64,000 nucleotides of DNA from Methylophilaceae bacterium (GTDB lineage: Bacteria; Pseudomonadota; Gammaproteobacteria; Burkholderiales; Methylophilaceae): NCBI GenBank assembly GCA_009926205.1, contig RFPI01000003.1, positions 1-64,000 on the forward strand. Reading direction: 5' to 3'. Below the pieces are notes generated by a model that did no database searches, was not told the origin of the DNA, and worked only from the letters and a program-made list of their open reading frames with translations. Below are positions 18,112-26,445 of the stretch, in pieces. The translations under genes and the position numbers were made by a program. Each line of letters opens with the position of its first letter. The stretch's first letter is position 1.

Positions 18112-18725
18112 TGTTTTAGATAAATTTGTCGGGCATATAAGCTTAAATCCCAGTCTTTTTGTAAATTTTCTAGGGTTTCAGCAGCGCATAGCCAACAACA
18201 CTGCTGATTTTGTTGCAAAAGCTCAATCAAATAATCATCGATCCACTGGGGTTCTATCTCTGTCGTTTGCTGCAAGGTGTGCATAGGTAATGATTTGACC
18301 AATAATAATTGCGCCATCTCACCGGTTTTGGCCAAACACCACGCAGCCAACCAAGCAGCAATGCTGTCCGCACTGACCCGCCAACTTCGTGGCAAAAGAT
18401 TATCCTGTCGCAACATTGCATAGGGCTGCCAAATCAAGCTACGGCCCTCCTGAATCATTCTGAGAAGGTCATCTTCATGCTCCACAAGTGTAAGCTCAGG
18501 AAGCATTTTTTGCATCACCTGCGCGGTCTGATTCATCGCAGCGATGGCCATAAAATGCGCAGTTTCATCATCAAAGCCGCTCAGCTTCTGCGCTTTTCTA
18601 ACTTGATCTGCATACACCCCACCCCCAGGCACAATCAGCGTCGCTGGCATAGCTGCCAAGGATTGCAACCAAGCTTGCAACCATGGATTGCCTAACAGAC
18701 TTCCGCCCAGTTTAACGATGCGCAT
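18108..18725 (-). CDS. Amino-acid-kinase family protein, MfnE-like (C1 carrier synthesis)
   Basis: A 205-residue kinase of the aspartate/glutamate/uridylate kinase fold. It begins MRIVKLGGSLL, has the glycine loop IVPGGGVYADQV and the later WRVSADSIAAWLA, matching the COG2054 proteins of methylotrophs and methanogens. Methanogen MfnE phosphorylates aminomethyl-furanmethanol phosphate to the diphosphate during methanofuran synthesis (family knowledge); the same step in methylofuran synthesis is the likely role here (inference from neighbours). The ATG at 18725 is preceded by AGGG and overlaps pabB by 14 bp; a longer frame from 18749 is less likely. It is the last gene of the four-gene minus operon. 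Confidence 0.8.
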   Translation of the reverse strand: MRIVKLGGSLLGNPWLQAWLQSLAAMPATLIVPGGGVYADQVRKAQKLSGFDDETAHFMAIAAMNQTAQVMQKMLPELTLVEHEDDLLRMIQEGRSLIWQPYAMLRQDNLLPRSWRVSADSIAAWLAAWCLAKTGEMAQLLLVKSLPMHTLQQTTEIEPQWIDDYLIELLQQNQQCCWLCAAETLENLQKDWDLSLYARQIYLKH

Positions 18726-20112
18726 GTGCACCCTGTGGCAATGTTGCAATTAACTCGAGCATGGCTGAGGCCTTATCCCATGTTTCTTTATATTCTTTTT
18801 CCATTTCAGAATCCGCCACAATGCCGCCACCGGCCCAAAAATCGAATTTCTGGTTTTGGTAAACTGCAGTACGAATCGGGATATTCATATCCATATTCCC
18901 ATCAAAGCCAATATAGCCAATCGCGCCACAATAAACGCCGCGAGAGTCGGGCTCTAGGGACTCAATAATTTGCATAGCCCTCAATTTAGGCGCGCCAGTA
19001 ATTGAGCCACCCGGAAAACAAGCGCGTAGAACATCCACTGCGGTCATATTTTCCGCCAGCTTTCCTCGCACCGTACTGACCAAATGATGCACATTAGTGA
19101 ATGATTCTAAGGTAAATAATTCACTCACTTGAACGCTGCCGGTTTGGCATACTTTTCCCAAGTCATTGCGCAGTAAATCTACGATCATCAAATTTTCTGC
19201 CTGATCTTTGCGACTATGCTGCAACTCCCGTGCATTTTTTGCATCTTGTTGCATATCCTTATGACGAGGTCGCGTTCCTTTGATGGGGCGGGTTTCCACG
19301 GCACCACCAACAACCCGCAAAAAACGCTCTGGCGAGGCTGATAGAATCTGTATTGGCTTGTCAGCCTGCCCAACATTCATCCATGCCATAAAAGGCGCAG
19401 GACTTAACTCCCTCAATTTGCAATAAGCAGAAAAAGCATCACCTGTAGCGGCGACACGAAAACGTTGAGCCAAATTGACTTGATAACAATCTCCTGCATG
19501 GATGAACTGCTGTATCGCTTGGAATGCTTCTGCATATTGAGTCGCCGTCATATTGCTAGTCACCTGACCAGTGACCGCAAGGGGCGAATACTCTACTGAG
19601 GTTTTATCTTCATGGGCTTGCACAGTTGCACACAACTCCTCCCATTGCGCCGCAGTCTGGGGATGTTTGAGATGACTAATTAAGCATGTTTGACCTAACT
19701 CGTGATCAACTACCAAAGCCCAATCGTAGATACCCACTTGCATTTCGGGAATTTCTGAAGCGCTTTGCAAACGCGTATATTGTTCAATTCTGTGCCCCAA
19801 ATCATAAGCAAAATAGCCCAATGCCCCACCTTCAAATGGAAGCTCAAAAGCATCATGAGGAAAACGCGCTAATTGTTGTTTTATGATGTCAAATGGATCT
19901 TCATCACTAAGTGTCGTTTGGCCATTTTCGCTCACGCGGGTGTGGTGAGTGTCAGCGATGATGGTACAAAATGGATTAGCCACCATAATATCAAAGCGGC
20001 CACGCCCGCTGGCAGGCTGCCCACTATCCAGCCACATAGCCCAAGGCATATGGGCAATCCGTGCAAACAAATCTGCACTGTTTGCTTCGTATTTCAAATG
20101 GAGTTTCAGCAT
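18712..20112 (-). CDS. pabB: Aminodeoxychorismate synthase component I
   Basis: Makes 4-amino-4-deoxychorismate from chorismate and ammonia on the way to 4-aminobenzoate. The diagnostic PIKGTRPRH motif has the lysine of PabB where anthranilate synthase (TrpE) has alanine. FPGGSITGAPKLRAM and the GGGIVADSE segment near the C-terminus are also typical. ATG at 20112 gives 466 residues and leaves a 10-nt gap after the MfnF-like gene; an upstream in-frame start at 20148 would overlap that gene. Its place inside a C1-carrier operon fits, because 4-aminobenzoate is a precursor of both folate and tetrahydromethanopterin. Confidence 0.93.
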   Translation of the reverse strand: MLKLHLKYEANSADLFARIAHMPWAMWLDSGQPASGRGRFDIMVANPFCTIIADTHHTRVSENGQTTLSDEDPFDIIKQQLARFPHDAFELPFEGGALGYFAYDLGHRIEQYTRLQSASEIPEMQVGIYDWALVVDHELGQTCLISHLKHPQTAAQWEELCATVQAHEDKTSVEYSPLAVTGQVTSNMTATQYAEAFQAIQQFIHAGDCYQVNLAQRFRVAATGDAFSAYCKLRELSPAPFMAWMNVGQADKPIQILSASPERFLRVVGGAVETRPIKGTRPRHKDMQQDAKNARELQHSRKDQAENLMIVDLLRNDLGKVCQTGSVQVSELFTLESFTNVHHLVSTVRGKLAENMTAVDVLRACFPGGSITGAPKLRAMQIIESLEPDSRGVYCGAIGYIGFDGNMDMNIPIRTAVYQNQKFDFWAGGGIVADSEMEKEYKETWDKASAMLELIATLPQGAHAHR

Positions 20113-20122
20113 ATTTTTTCTA

Positions 20123-21154
20123 TCATAAAGCCAACCTAGCAATGGCATACGCAGGGAAACACATCATGGCCAAATCAAGCAAATGTTGATCTTGCGTGGT
20201 GATTAGTTGCTCTGGACTCATGAAATCGCGTTGACTATTGATTGCCAATTGTTTGACCAGAAAAGCGCCTGCACCCACACCAAGCAAAGCAAGCTGTTGA
20301 GGGATATTGTGTCGATGGACCAATCTTTCTAAAGATTGTTGCAACAATTCTAGTTGAGCTTTACGAAATGCTTGTGCTAACGCCAACCAAACTTGTGTAT
20401 CAGCAGATTCGACATCCGCCCCAACCATACGCGCTAAGCGCCTACAGGTAGCTGTCACCGACTTATCTTTACCATCCGCTGTGGCTGCAAGGTCATGATG
20501 AGCGGCCAATTCAGCGGTTAAACGATAAACATCTGCCGTAGTCGCAAAATATTCTGCAGCTACATTCGTTTGCTTACCCATCCATTCAATCCTTGGTGTC
20601 AGAGCCATTAAAGGTGTGCGTACCACGCCGCTGTATAACAGCTCATCTTCTTGTAATCGATGCGCGTCGTCCAAGCCAATATTCTGAACTTGGCCATCCC
20701 GTACATAAATAAAATCCGTCGTCGTGCTTCCAATATCCACCAATAATACCTGTGCGTAATGTTTTGCCGCCAACTGAGCGCTCGCCATCCAATTTGCTGA
20801 AGCAATTAGACTGGCGTAAAGGTGCGCCTGTGAAATATCGACAAAGCCCTGTTTGCCAGCGTATAGCTTGGCCTGTGGTATCCATTGTGCGATTGCTTGG
20901 GCGATTTGTTCGACGCCATCCATTCTGTTTTCGAACAAATCCACTAACTCCGCCGTCATGGTAACAGCATGCGCCAGTGGTTGATTGTGCACGTGCAAGG
21001 TGAGTTCTTGTGTCACTTGCTGCATACATTGATGTAATTCATCTAGGCCACGCCAAACCGGACATGGTAATTGCCAAATATTTACAATCTGCGCATCTTG
21101 ATTGAGTAAACATGCTTTTAAATGGGCACCGCCGATATCCCAACCTACTATCAA
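20123..21154 (-). CDS. Hydantoinase/oxoprolinase-family protein, MfnF-like (H4MPT-linked C1 pathway)
   Basis: Member of the COG1548 family long annotated as H4MPT-linked C1-transfer pathway protein; the methanogen homologue MfnF joins the furan and tyramine parts of methanofuran (family knowledge). ASKHA-type ATPase marks are visible: GWDIGGAHLKA at the N-terminus, LLVDIGSTTTDF in the middle and LLGVGAGAFLV near the end. The start is TTG at 21154: AAGGAG lies 7 nt before it and the TTG overlaps the TGA of the preceding gene. This gives 343 residues; a longer frame from 21241 would run deep into the upstream gene. Likely role: methylofuran synthesis (inference). Confidence 0.85.
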   Translation of the reverse strand: MIVGWDIGGAHLKACLLNQDAQIVNIWQLPCPVWRGLDELHQCMQQVTQELTLHVHNQPLAHAVTMTAELVDLFENRMDGVEQIAQAIAQWIPQAKLYAGKQGFVDISQAHLYASLIASANWMASAQLAAKHYAQVLLVDIGSTTTDFIYVRDGQVQNIGLDDAHRLQEDELLYSGVVRTPLMALTPRIEWMGKQTNVAAEYFATTADVYRLTAELAAHHDLAATADGKDKSVTATCRRLARMVGADVESADTQVWLALAQAFRKAQLELLQQSLERLVHRHNIPQQLALLGVGAGAFLVKQLAINSQRDFMSPEQLITTQDQHLLDLAMMCFPAYAIARLAL

Positions 21155-22164
21155 TTGAGAGCTCCTTCGATATTGACCATCACTCGCTGATGGGCAAAAG
21201 CCGGCAGTTGTAACTCTTGATTGGCAAGGGATAACAAGCAAGATGCGGGATTGACTTGCATAGCCTGATGCAGCCCTACATAAGAGGTAGTAAGTCGAGG
21301 ATTAATATCCAATATTGCATAGTGTGTTTTTCCTTGATTCTGTTGGATTTGTACATCTACGCCCATATAGCCAAATAGATTCGGCATGGAAATGCCTATT
21401 TGGTGAGCCAGCAACTCAAAGGCAGGCATATGTTCCAGCATGGCATTGAGCTCACAAGCCTGCAGTTTCAAATGTTTTTGTTGCCGCAAAATATGTTGTT
21501 GATTGGCACTGAGTACCGTCACTTCGCCAGCCCTTGATAACATACAAAAGCTTGCAGATAAGCCATCCATAAAGGGTTGCACCAAATAAGCATCAGCACA
21601 ACTGGCTAAGCATGATGTTAAATACGCCACATCACCTAAGTACATCGCCTCGGCACCAGCGCCATCAATGGGTTTAGCAATCCACTCGATCGACGAGTCA
21701 AAAGCATCAGATTGATTGAGCCAATCTAACGCCAAAAAGCTTTCGGCAGTAGGGATTTGATGTCGCTTAAGATGCTGAAAAGTCAGCCATTTATCCCCAA
21801 AAATCCTCACTGCTTCAGTATGACAGCCTAGCAGCAACTTGCCTGACTGCTCCACCATTTGTGTTAAACGCAACAATGTTCCATTGCTCTCTGGCGCAAT
21901 TGGCAAAACCGCATCAGCCGCATCAATCTCACGTTGCCAGATTTCCCAAAGATCGTCTTCATAGGCAATATTGACGACCTCATCGCAGTGACTTGGACTG
22001 GGCAAGCGAATATCTCGAGGACAGATCAGTTGCACATCTGCGATTGTTGAAAAATCGCGCAATACCGCATCACGCATCATGCTACCCTCTTGCAACAGCG
22101 ATGATGAAATCGGCTCACGGTATAATCCACCACCCGTGATAAATTCGCAGACAAATAATCTCAA
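21151..22164 (-). CDS. ATP-grasp ligase, MfnD-like (C1 carrier synthesis)
   Basis: A 337-residue ATP-grasp protein of the COG1821 type. It starts RLFVCEFITGGG, the family N-terminus, and contains GAGAEAMYLGD and the C-terminal metal-binding DINPRLTTSYVG. Methanogen MfnD attaches glutamate to tyramine in methanofuran; the methylotroph carrier methylofuran also has a glutamate chain, so an amino-acid ligase role is likely (inference). The only workable start is TTG at 22164, because an in-frame stop lies three codons upstream. AGGA precedes it by 11 nt and sits inside the divergent neighbour. It overlaps the next gene by 4 bp. First gene of the minus operon. Confidence 0.82.
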   Translation of the reverse strand: MRLFVCEFITGGGLYREPISSSLLQEGSMMRDAVLRDFSTIADVQLICPRDIRLPSPSHCDEVVNIAYEDDLWEIWQREIDAADAVLPIAPESNGTLLRLTQMVEQSGKLLLGCHTEAVRIFGDKWLTFQHLKRHQIPTAESFLALDWLNQSDAFDSSIEWIAKPIDGAGAEAMYLGDVAYLTSCLASCADAYLVQPFMDGLSASFCMLSRAGEVTVLSANQQHILRQQKHLKLQACELNAMLEHMPAFELLAHQIGISMPNLFGYMGVDVQIQQNQGKTHYAILDINPRLTTSYVGLHQAMQVNPASCLLSLANQELQLPAFAHQRVMVNIEGALN

Positions 22165-22830
22165 ATGAAGTTAATTCCTGTTGTCGATTTGATGCAAGGC
22201 CAGGTCGTGCATGCCCGGCTTGGTGAGCGGCAAGATTACCAGCCGATTCAATCGCCATTGTGCGATTCCAGTGAGCCCATCAGCATAATTCAGGCACTAG
22301 CGGCATTATACCGTTTCGATACTTTGTATATTGCGGATTTAGATGCAATACAGGGAAATTCTGGGCAGATAGCATTGCTGAAGCTGATTCAGCAAAATTT
22401 TCCCAAAATTGAGATTTTGTTAGATGCGGGCTTTAACCATGCTGAACAAATCACCCAATACCCGAAAGTCATTACTCCAGTCATAGGCAGTGAGAGCCTA
22501 AGCAGCCTGCAACAACTGCAAAATATCCATCGCCATCTCAATGGCAGTTACGTTTTGTCGCTGGACTTCAAACAAGGATTTTTAGGCTGTCAGGAGATTT
22601 TGCAATCGTCAGAATGCTGGCCTGAAATTGTCATCGCCATGTGCCTTAGCCATGTAGGCAGTGAATTGGGACCAGATTGGGAGTGTTTACAGAGTTGTCA
22701 CGCACTTAAACCAAGCGCTCAATGGATTGCTGCCGGTGGCGTACGCCACCGACAGGATTTGCAAGCATTGGAAAAAATCGGATTTAGCAGTGTCCTGTTA
22801 GCAAGCGCACTGCATAAGCAAGCTATCTAG
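22165..22830 (+). CDS. HisA-like TIM-barrel protein of the methylotrophy cluster
   Basis: A 221-residue protein related to HisA (phosphoribosylformimino-AICAR-phosphate isomerase), COG1411 type. It keeps the HisA-like start MKLIPVVDLMQGQVVHARLG with the first catalytic aspartate (D8), an internal SLDFK strand and the phosphate-binding AAGGV and LLASALH strands. Such proteins are found with C1-carrier genes in methylotrophs and methanogens and have no firmly known reaction that I can name. It starts at the base next to the start codon of the divergent ATP-grasp gene. Likely role: a sugar-phosphate or furan/pterin step in C1 carrier synthesis (inference). It is not the histidine-pathway HisA by context. 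Confidence 0.8.
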   Translation: MKLIPVVDLMQGQVVHARLGERQDYQPIQSPLCDSSEPISIIQALAALYRFDTLYIADLDAIQGNSGQIALLKLIQQNFPKIEILLDAGFNHAEQITQYPKVITPVIGSESLSSLQQLQNIHRHLNGSYVLSLDFKQGFLGCQEILQSSECWPEIVIAMCLSHVGSELGPDWECLQSCHALKPSAQWIAAGGVRHRQDLQALEKIGFSSVLLASALHKQAI

Positions 22831-22837
22831 TCTTGCC

Positions 22838-24043
22838 TTACTCTTCACCACCACTCATATTAGGCGTCGCGCTAATTTTGTGAATCGCTAAGTCTGCGCC
22901 CATGTATTCGTCTTCTATATCCATGCGAATACCTGTACGAATTTTGAGTAAACCATAGACAATAAATCCACCCGCAAGGGCAATCGCGACACCAAGTAGA
23001 GTACCTATCAGTTGTGACATCAGGCTCACGCCACCCATACCACCTAAAGAGCTAGCGCCAAATATCCCTGCCGCAATACCACCCCAAGCACCGCACAAAC
23101 CATGTAATGGCCAAACACCCAATACGTCATCAATCTTTAAGCGATTTTGCGTAAGGGTAAATGCCCAAACAAATAGCGCGCCAGCCACACCACCGGTCAC
23201 CAAAGCGCCCAGTGGATGCATCACATCTGATCCTGCACAAACAGCCACCAAACCAGCCAAAGGGCCGTTATGGACAAAGCCAGGGTCGTTGTCCCCGACC
23301 AACAAAGCCATCAAAGTGCCTCCTACCAAGGCCATTAGTGAGTTGACTGCCACCAAACCGCTTATACCTGACATGGTTTGTGCAGACATCACATTAAAGC
23401 CGAACCAGCCTACCGTGAGTATCCATGCACCTAACGCGAGAAACGGAATATTGGAAGGCGGATAAGCATGCAGGCGTCCATCCTTGCCATATCTTCCATG
23501 GCGCGCACCCAGTAATAGCACGGCGGCCAAAGCAATCCATCCACCCATCGCATGTACCACAACAGAACCAGCAAAATCATGAAAGGCAGCACCAAAAGAA
23601 GAAGTCAACCAATCCTGAATACCAAAGTGCTTGTTCCAAGCGATACCCTCGAAAAATGGATATACGAAACCAACTAACAGGAATGTTGCCGCTAACTGCG
23701 GTTTAAATTTTGCTCGCTCTGCGATACCGCCAGAGATAATGGCTGGAATAGCTGCCGCAAAGGTCAATAAGAAGAAGAATTTAACTAATTCATAGCCATT
23801 ATGCTGGCTGAGTATTTCAGAGGGTTCTAAGAAGCCCGAACCATAAGCGATGAGATATCCAATAAAAAAATAAGCAATGGTTGATACTGAAAAGTCGGCC
23901 ATGATTTTGACCAAGGCATTGACTTGGTTTTTACGTCTAACTGTCCCCACCTCAAGAAAAGCGAAGCCAGCATGCATCGCCAGCACCATAATGGCACCCA
24001 GCAAAATAAACAAAACATCACTAGTGGAAAATTGCATTTCCAT
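22838..24043 (-). CDS. amtB: Ammonium transporter
   Basis: Inner-membrane ammonium channel of the Amt/MEP/Rh family. The 401-residue protein has about 11 hydrophobic helices; family marks are HAGFAFLEVGTVRRKN, the DFAGSVVVHAMGG histidine helix and the GALFVWAF segment. Most Amt genes lie beside glnK, but none is present here. CTGAGGAGAA precedes the ATG by about 6 nt. A sigma-54 promoter with two NtrC-like sites lies upstream, so it should be induced by nitrogen limitation. Confidence 0.95.
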   Translation of the reverse strand: MEMQFSTSDVLFILLGAIMVLAMHAGFAFLEVGTVRRKNQVNALVKIMADFSVSTIAYFFIGYLIAYGSGFLEPSEILSQHNGYELVKFFFLLTFAAAIPAIISGGIAERAKFKPQLAATFLLVGFVYPFFEGIAWNKHFGIQDWLTSSFGAAFHDFAGSVVVHAMGGWIALAAVLLLGARHGRYGKDGRLHAYPPSNIPFLALGAWILTVGWFGFNVMSAQTMSGISGLVAVNSLMALVGGTLMALLVGDNDPGFVHNGPLAGLVAVCAGSDVMHPLGALVTGGVAGALFVWAFTLTQNRLKIDDVLGVWPLHGLCGAWGGIAAGIFGASSLGGMGGVSLMSQLIGTLLGVAIALAGGFIVYGLLKIRTGIRMDIEDEYMGADLAIHKISATPNMSGGEE

Positions 24044-24105
24044 TCGAGTTCTCCTCAGAAATCTTTATATAATTTTTATTGCGCAAAATAGCACAGGCAC
24101 AATAA

Positions 24106-24121
24106 AGCAAGAGCAATGCCA
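24106..24121 (-). promoter_or_regulatory. Sigma-54 promoter of amtB
   Basis: The minus strand reads TGGCATTGCTCTTGCT: the invariant GG (-24) and GC (-12) are separated by exactly 10 bp, as required for sigma-54. Predicted start is near 24095, giving a leader of about 52 nt. Confidence 0.8.
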
Positions 24122-24176
24122 TACCCAATATCTTACTGATTTATATGGGTTTTATAATGTCACATGGTATTTAATA

Positions 24177-24193
24177 CGCACCATTTTAGTGCA
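24177..24193 (-). promoter_or_regulatory. NtrC-binding site 1 upstream of amtB
   Basis: CGCACCATTTTAGTGCA matches the NtrC consensus TGCACCA-N3-TGGTGCA at 12 of its 14 defined positions. It is centred about 90 bp upstream of the predicted amtB transcription start, a normal enhancer position. Confidence 0.75.
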
Positions 24194-24206
24194 TTTGCAC
24201 GAGGCG

Positions 24207-24223
24207 CGCTCATTATTGGTGCG
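24207..24223 (-). promoter_or_regulatory. NtrC-binding site 2 (weaker) upstream of amtB
   Basis: CGCTCATTATTGGTGCG keeps one good half (TGGTGC) and a weak one. Its centre is 30 bp from site 1, close to the spacing of paired NtrC enhancer sites at glnA in enteric bacteria. Confidence 0.5.
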
Positions 24224-24289
24224 AAAAACGAGCATGACGATTATTCGCTGATTGTTTACACTGTTGGGCAAATTTCAGGGATAGCAAAT

Positions 24290-24607
24290 ATGTGGTTGGA
24301 ACTAAGCCTTATTTTTATTTTTTGCGGAAGTGCATTTCTTTGGTTTGATAGCATAGGTGCACGCGATATTGCCATACAATATGGCCGTGAACTGAGCGCG
24401 CGTACATCTTTACAACTATTGGATGAAAGCGTCGCCTGTAGTCGTTTACGCCTAGCCAGAAATGCACGTGGCCATATGCAGATTCAACGTCATTATGACT
24501 TTGATGTCAGCGCCAATGGTGGCGATAGACTTCATTGCGAACTCGTGCTACTGGGAAAACAATTAGTTTCGTGGCATATCCCACCCTATCCTGTCCGCTT
24601 ACATTAG
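24290..24607 (+). CDS. DUF3301 family protein, one membrane helix
   Basis: A 105-residue protein with an N-terminal hydrophobic helix (LELSLIFIFCGSAFLWF) followed by a cytoplasmic-type domain with the DUF3301 pattern LLDESVACSRLRLARNARG and QRHYDFDVSANGGDR. Function unknown. The ATG at 24290 is preceded by AGGGA at about 8 nt, and the family starts just before the membrane helix; an in-frame ATG at 24164 would add 42 residues across the amtB enhancer and is unlikely. It lies 11 nt before gluQ. Confidence 0.75.
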   Translation: MWLELSLIFIFCGSAFLWFDSIGARDIAIQYGRELSARTSLQLLDESVACSRLRLARNARGHMQIQRHYDFDVSANGGDRLHCELVLLGKQLVSWHIPPYPVRLH

Positions 24608-24618
24608 CCACTTGATTC

Positions 24619-25512
24619 ATGATAGGTCGTTTCGCCCCCTCCCCAACTGGACCTTTACATATTGGCTCACTACTGGCTGCGGTTGCGAGCTATCTCGAGG
24701 TTAAAAGCCAAGGTGGACAATGGTTATTGCGCATAGAAGACATAGATACCCCTAGGCAAATGCCAGGCGCAGATCAAGCCATCATCGACACCCTAGAATC
24801 GCATGGCTTTTGCTGGGATGGTGAAATCATCTACCAAAGTCAACGTTTAGATTTGTACCATGAAGCACTAAAACGACTCCAAGAGTTAGATTTGCTGTAT
24901 GGGTGTCAGTGCTCGCGTAAACAGATTGCTGAGCATCCTAAGGTCAGCATGGGAGTAGATGGATTTGTATATCCCAATATCTGTAATCACTTGCATCTGG
25001 ATTTGCACCAGCATGCCGTTCGCATTAAAGTTTCAGATAAAATGATCAATAAAAACATAGTGTTTGAAGATTTAATTCAAGGAAAGATTGAGCAAAATTT
25101 AGCGCAGCAAGTCGGGGATTTTGTGCTGCGTCGAGCCGATGGAATATTTAGTTATCAACTCGCGGTTGTGGTGGATGACGCAGCCCAAGGCGTAACAGAT
25201 ATCTTAAGGGGCTGTGATTTATTAGACTCCACCCCACGGCAAATTTTTTTACAGCACTGTTTAGGCTTAGCCCAAGTAAATTACTGCCATATTCCCATTA
25301 TTGTAAATGCCGCAGGGGAAAAACTCAGCAAGCAAACATTAGCCCCCGCACTACAATCTCAACATGCTGTTGCCAATCTGCATCACGCACTCACACTGCT
25401 AGGACAAGCACCACCCAAAGAGCTAATATATGAGTCACTTGATCACCTCTGGCAATGGGCTTTTCAACATTGGGATATTGGCCAAATTCCGGTACGTCAA
25501 AAAATTGTTTAA
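24619..25512 (+). CDS. gluQ: Glutamyl-Q tRNA(Asp) synthetase
   Basis: GluRS paralogue without the anticodon domain; it attaches glutamate to the queuosine of tRNA-Asp. The 297-residue protein has the class I HIGH motif (GPLHIGSL), a KMSKS-like EKLSKQT, and the zinc ligands CQC and YPNIC. Length fits the family, less than two thirds of GluRS. Translated just after the DUF3301 gene. Confidence 0.95.
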   Translation: MIGRFAPSPTGPLHIGSLLAAVASYLEVKSQGGQWLLRIEDIDTPRQMPGADQAIIDTLESHGFCWDGEIIYQSQRLDLYHEALKRLQELDLLYGCQCSRKQIAEHPKVSMGVDGFVYPNICNHLHLDLHQHAVRIKVSDKMINKNIVFEDLIQGKIEQNLAQQVGDFVLRRADGIFSYQLAVVVDDAAQGVTDILRGCDLLDSTPRQIFLQHCLGLAQVNYCHIPIIVNAAGEKLSKQTLAPALQSQHAVANLHHALTLLGQAPPKELIYESLDHLWQWAFQHWDIGQIPVRQKIV

Positions 25513-25557
25513 ACCCTGATTTCAGCTAGAGACGCGGGCTTAGTTTGGCATGTTAAA

Positions 25558-26445
25558 ATGACCAATATGAAAGACAATGACCTACTCCATCGTTTCCTGT
25601 TTGAGAATACAGATGTTCGCGGAAATGCTGTGCATTTATCCGACACTATACAACAGGCACTGCAACACACCGATTACCCTCCTGTATTGCATAAAGCATT
25701 GTCAGAGTTGATGGCTGCGGCTGCATTGCTGACGGCAACTGTCAAACTTGACCAAGGCACTTTGAGCTTTCAAATTCAGGGTCAAGGGCCATTAAATTTA
25801 TTAGTAGTGGAATGTAATGCCGCACTTAGAATGCGCGCCACAGCCAAATGGCAAGGGGACTTGCATGGCTTGGGCTTTAAGGACTTGATTGGGAATGGTC
25901 ATTTTGCCATCACCTTGGACCCCAGAGACGGCGGTCAAACCTACCAAGGTATCGTCGAGGTAATAGGCGACAATATTGCCCAAATATTAGAAACCTATAT
26001 GCAGCAATCTGCTCAACTTGAGACGCGTATTTGGCTCTCAAGCAATCCCCATCAAGCCGCTGGACTACTCTTGCAAAAACTTCCACAACAACAAACGGAA
26101 GATCAAGACTCATGGCAGCGAACCACCATGTTAGCGGACACCGTCCAAGCCGATGAATTACTTCAGCTCGATACGAATACGCTACTCAGACGCTTATTTC
26201 ACGAAGAGAATGTAAGGCTGTTCGACCCAAGTCCAGTCGCATTTGAATGCCGTTGTAGTCATCAAAGCGTCAGCAATATGCTGCGTTTACTTGGCCGCGA
26301 GGAAATCGATAGCATCATCCAAGAACAAGGAAGCATCTCTGTCAATTGTGATTTTTGCAATGCCGCTTATGTATTTGACCCAATTGATGCAAGCCAGCTT
26401 TTTGTGAATGAGATGCCCAACAGCAGCTCAAAAAGCCTACATTAA
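25558..26445 (+). CDS. hslO: Redox-regulated chaperone Hsp33
   Basis: Holdase chaperone switched on by oxidative unfolding. The C-terminal zinc-redox motif CRC...CDFC (CxC, then CxxC about 30 residues later) is intact in the 295-residue protein, and FLFENTDVRGNAV is the usual N-terminus. The start may be the ATG at 25558 or the one three codons later. Its stop overlaps that of the convergent SpoU methyltransferase by 4 bp. Confidence 0.96.
   Translation: MTNMKDNDLLHRFLFENTDVRGNAVHLSDTIQQALQHTDYPPVLHKALSELMAAAALLTATVKLDQGTLSFQIQGQGPLNLLVVECNAALRMRATAKWQGDLHGLGFKDLIGNGHFAITLDPRDGGQTYQGIVEVIGDNIAQILETYMQQSAQLETRIWLSSNPHQAAGLLLQKLPQQQTEDQDSWQRTTMLADTVQADELLQLDTNTLLRRLFHEENVRLFDPSPVAFECRCSHQSVSNMLRLLGREEIDSIIQEQGSISVNCDFCNAAYVFDPIDASQLFVNEMPNSSSKSLH

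Noticed and set aside
18712-20112. Anthranilate synthase component I (trpE)
   Set aside because: The motif PIKGT carries the lysine of PabB; TrpE has PIAGT.
22121-22126. TATAAT as a firm promoter for the HisA-like gene
   Set aside because: No acceptable -35 at 16-18 bp, and it lies within the coding sequence of the ATP-grasp gene; kept only as a possibility.
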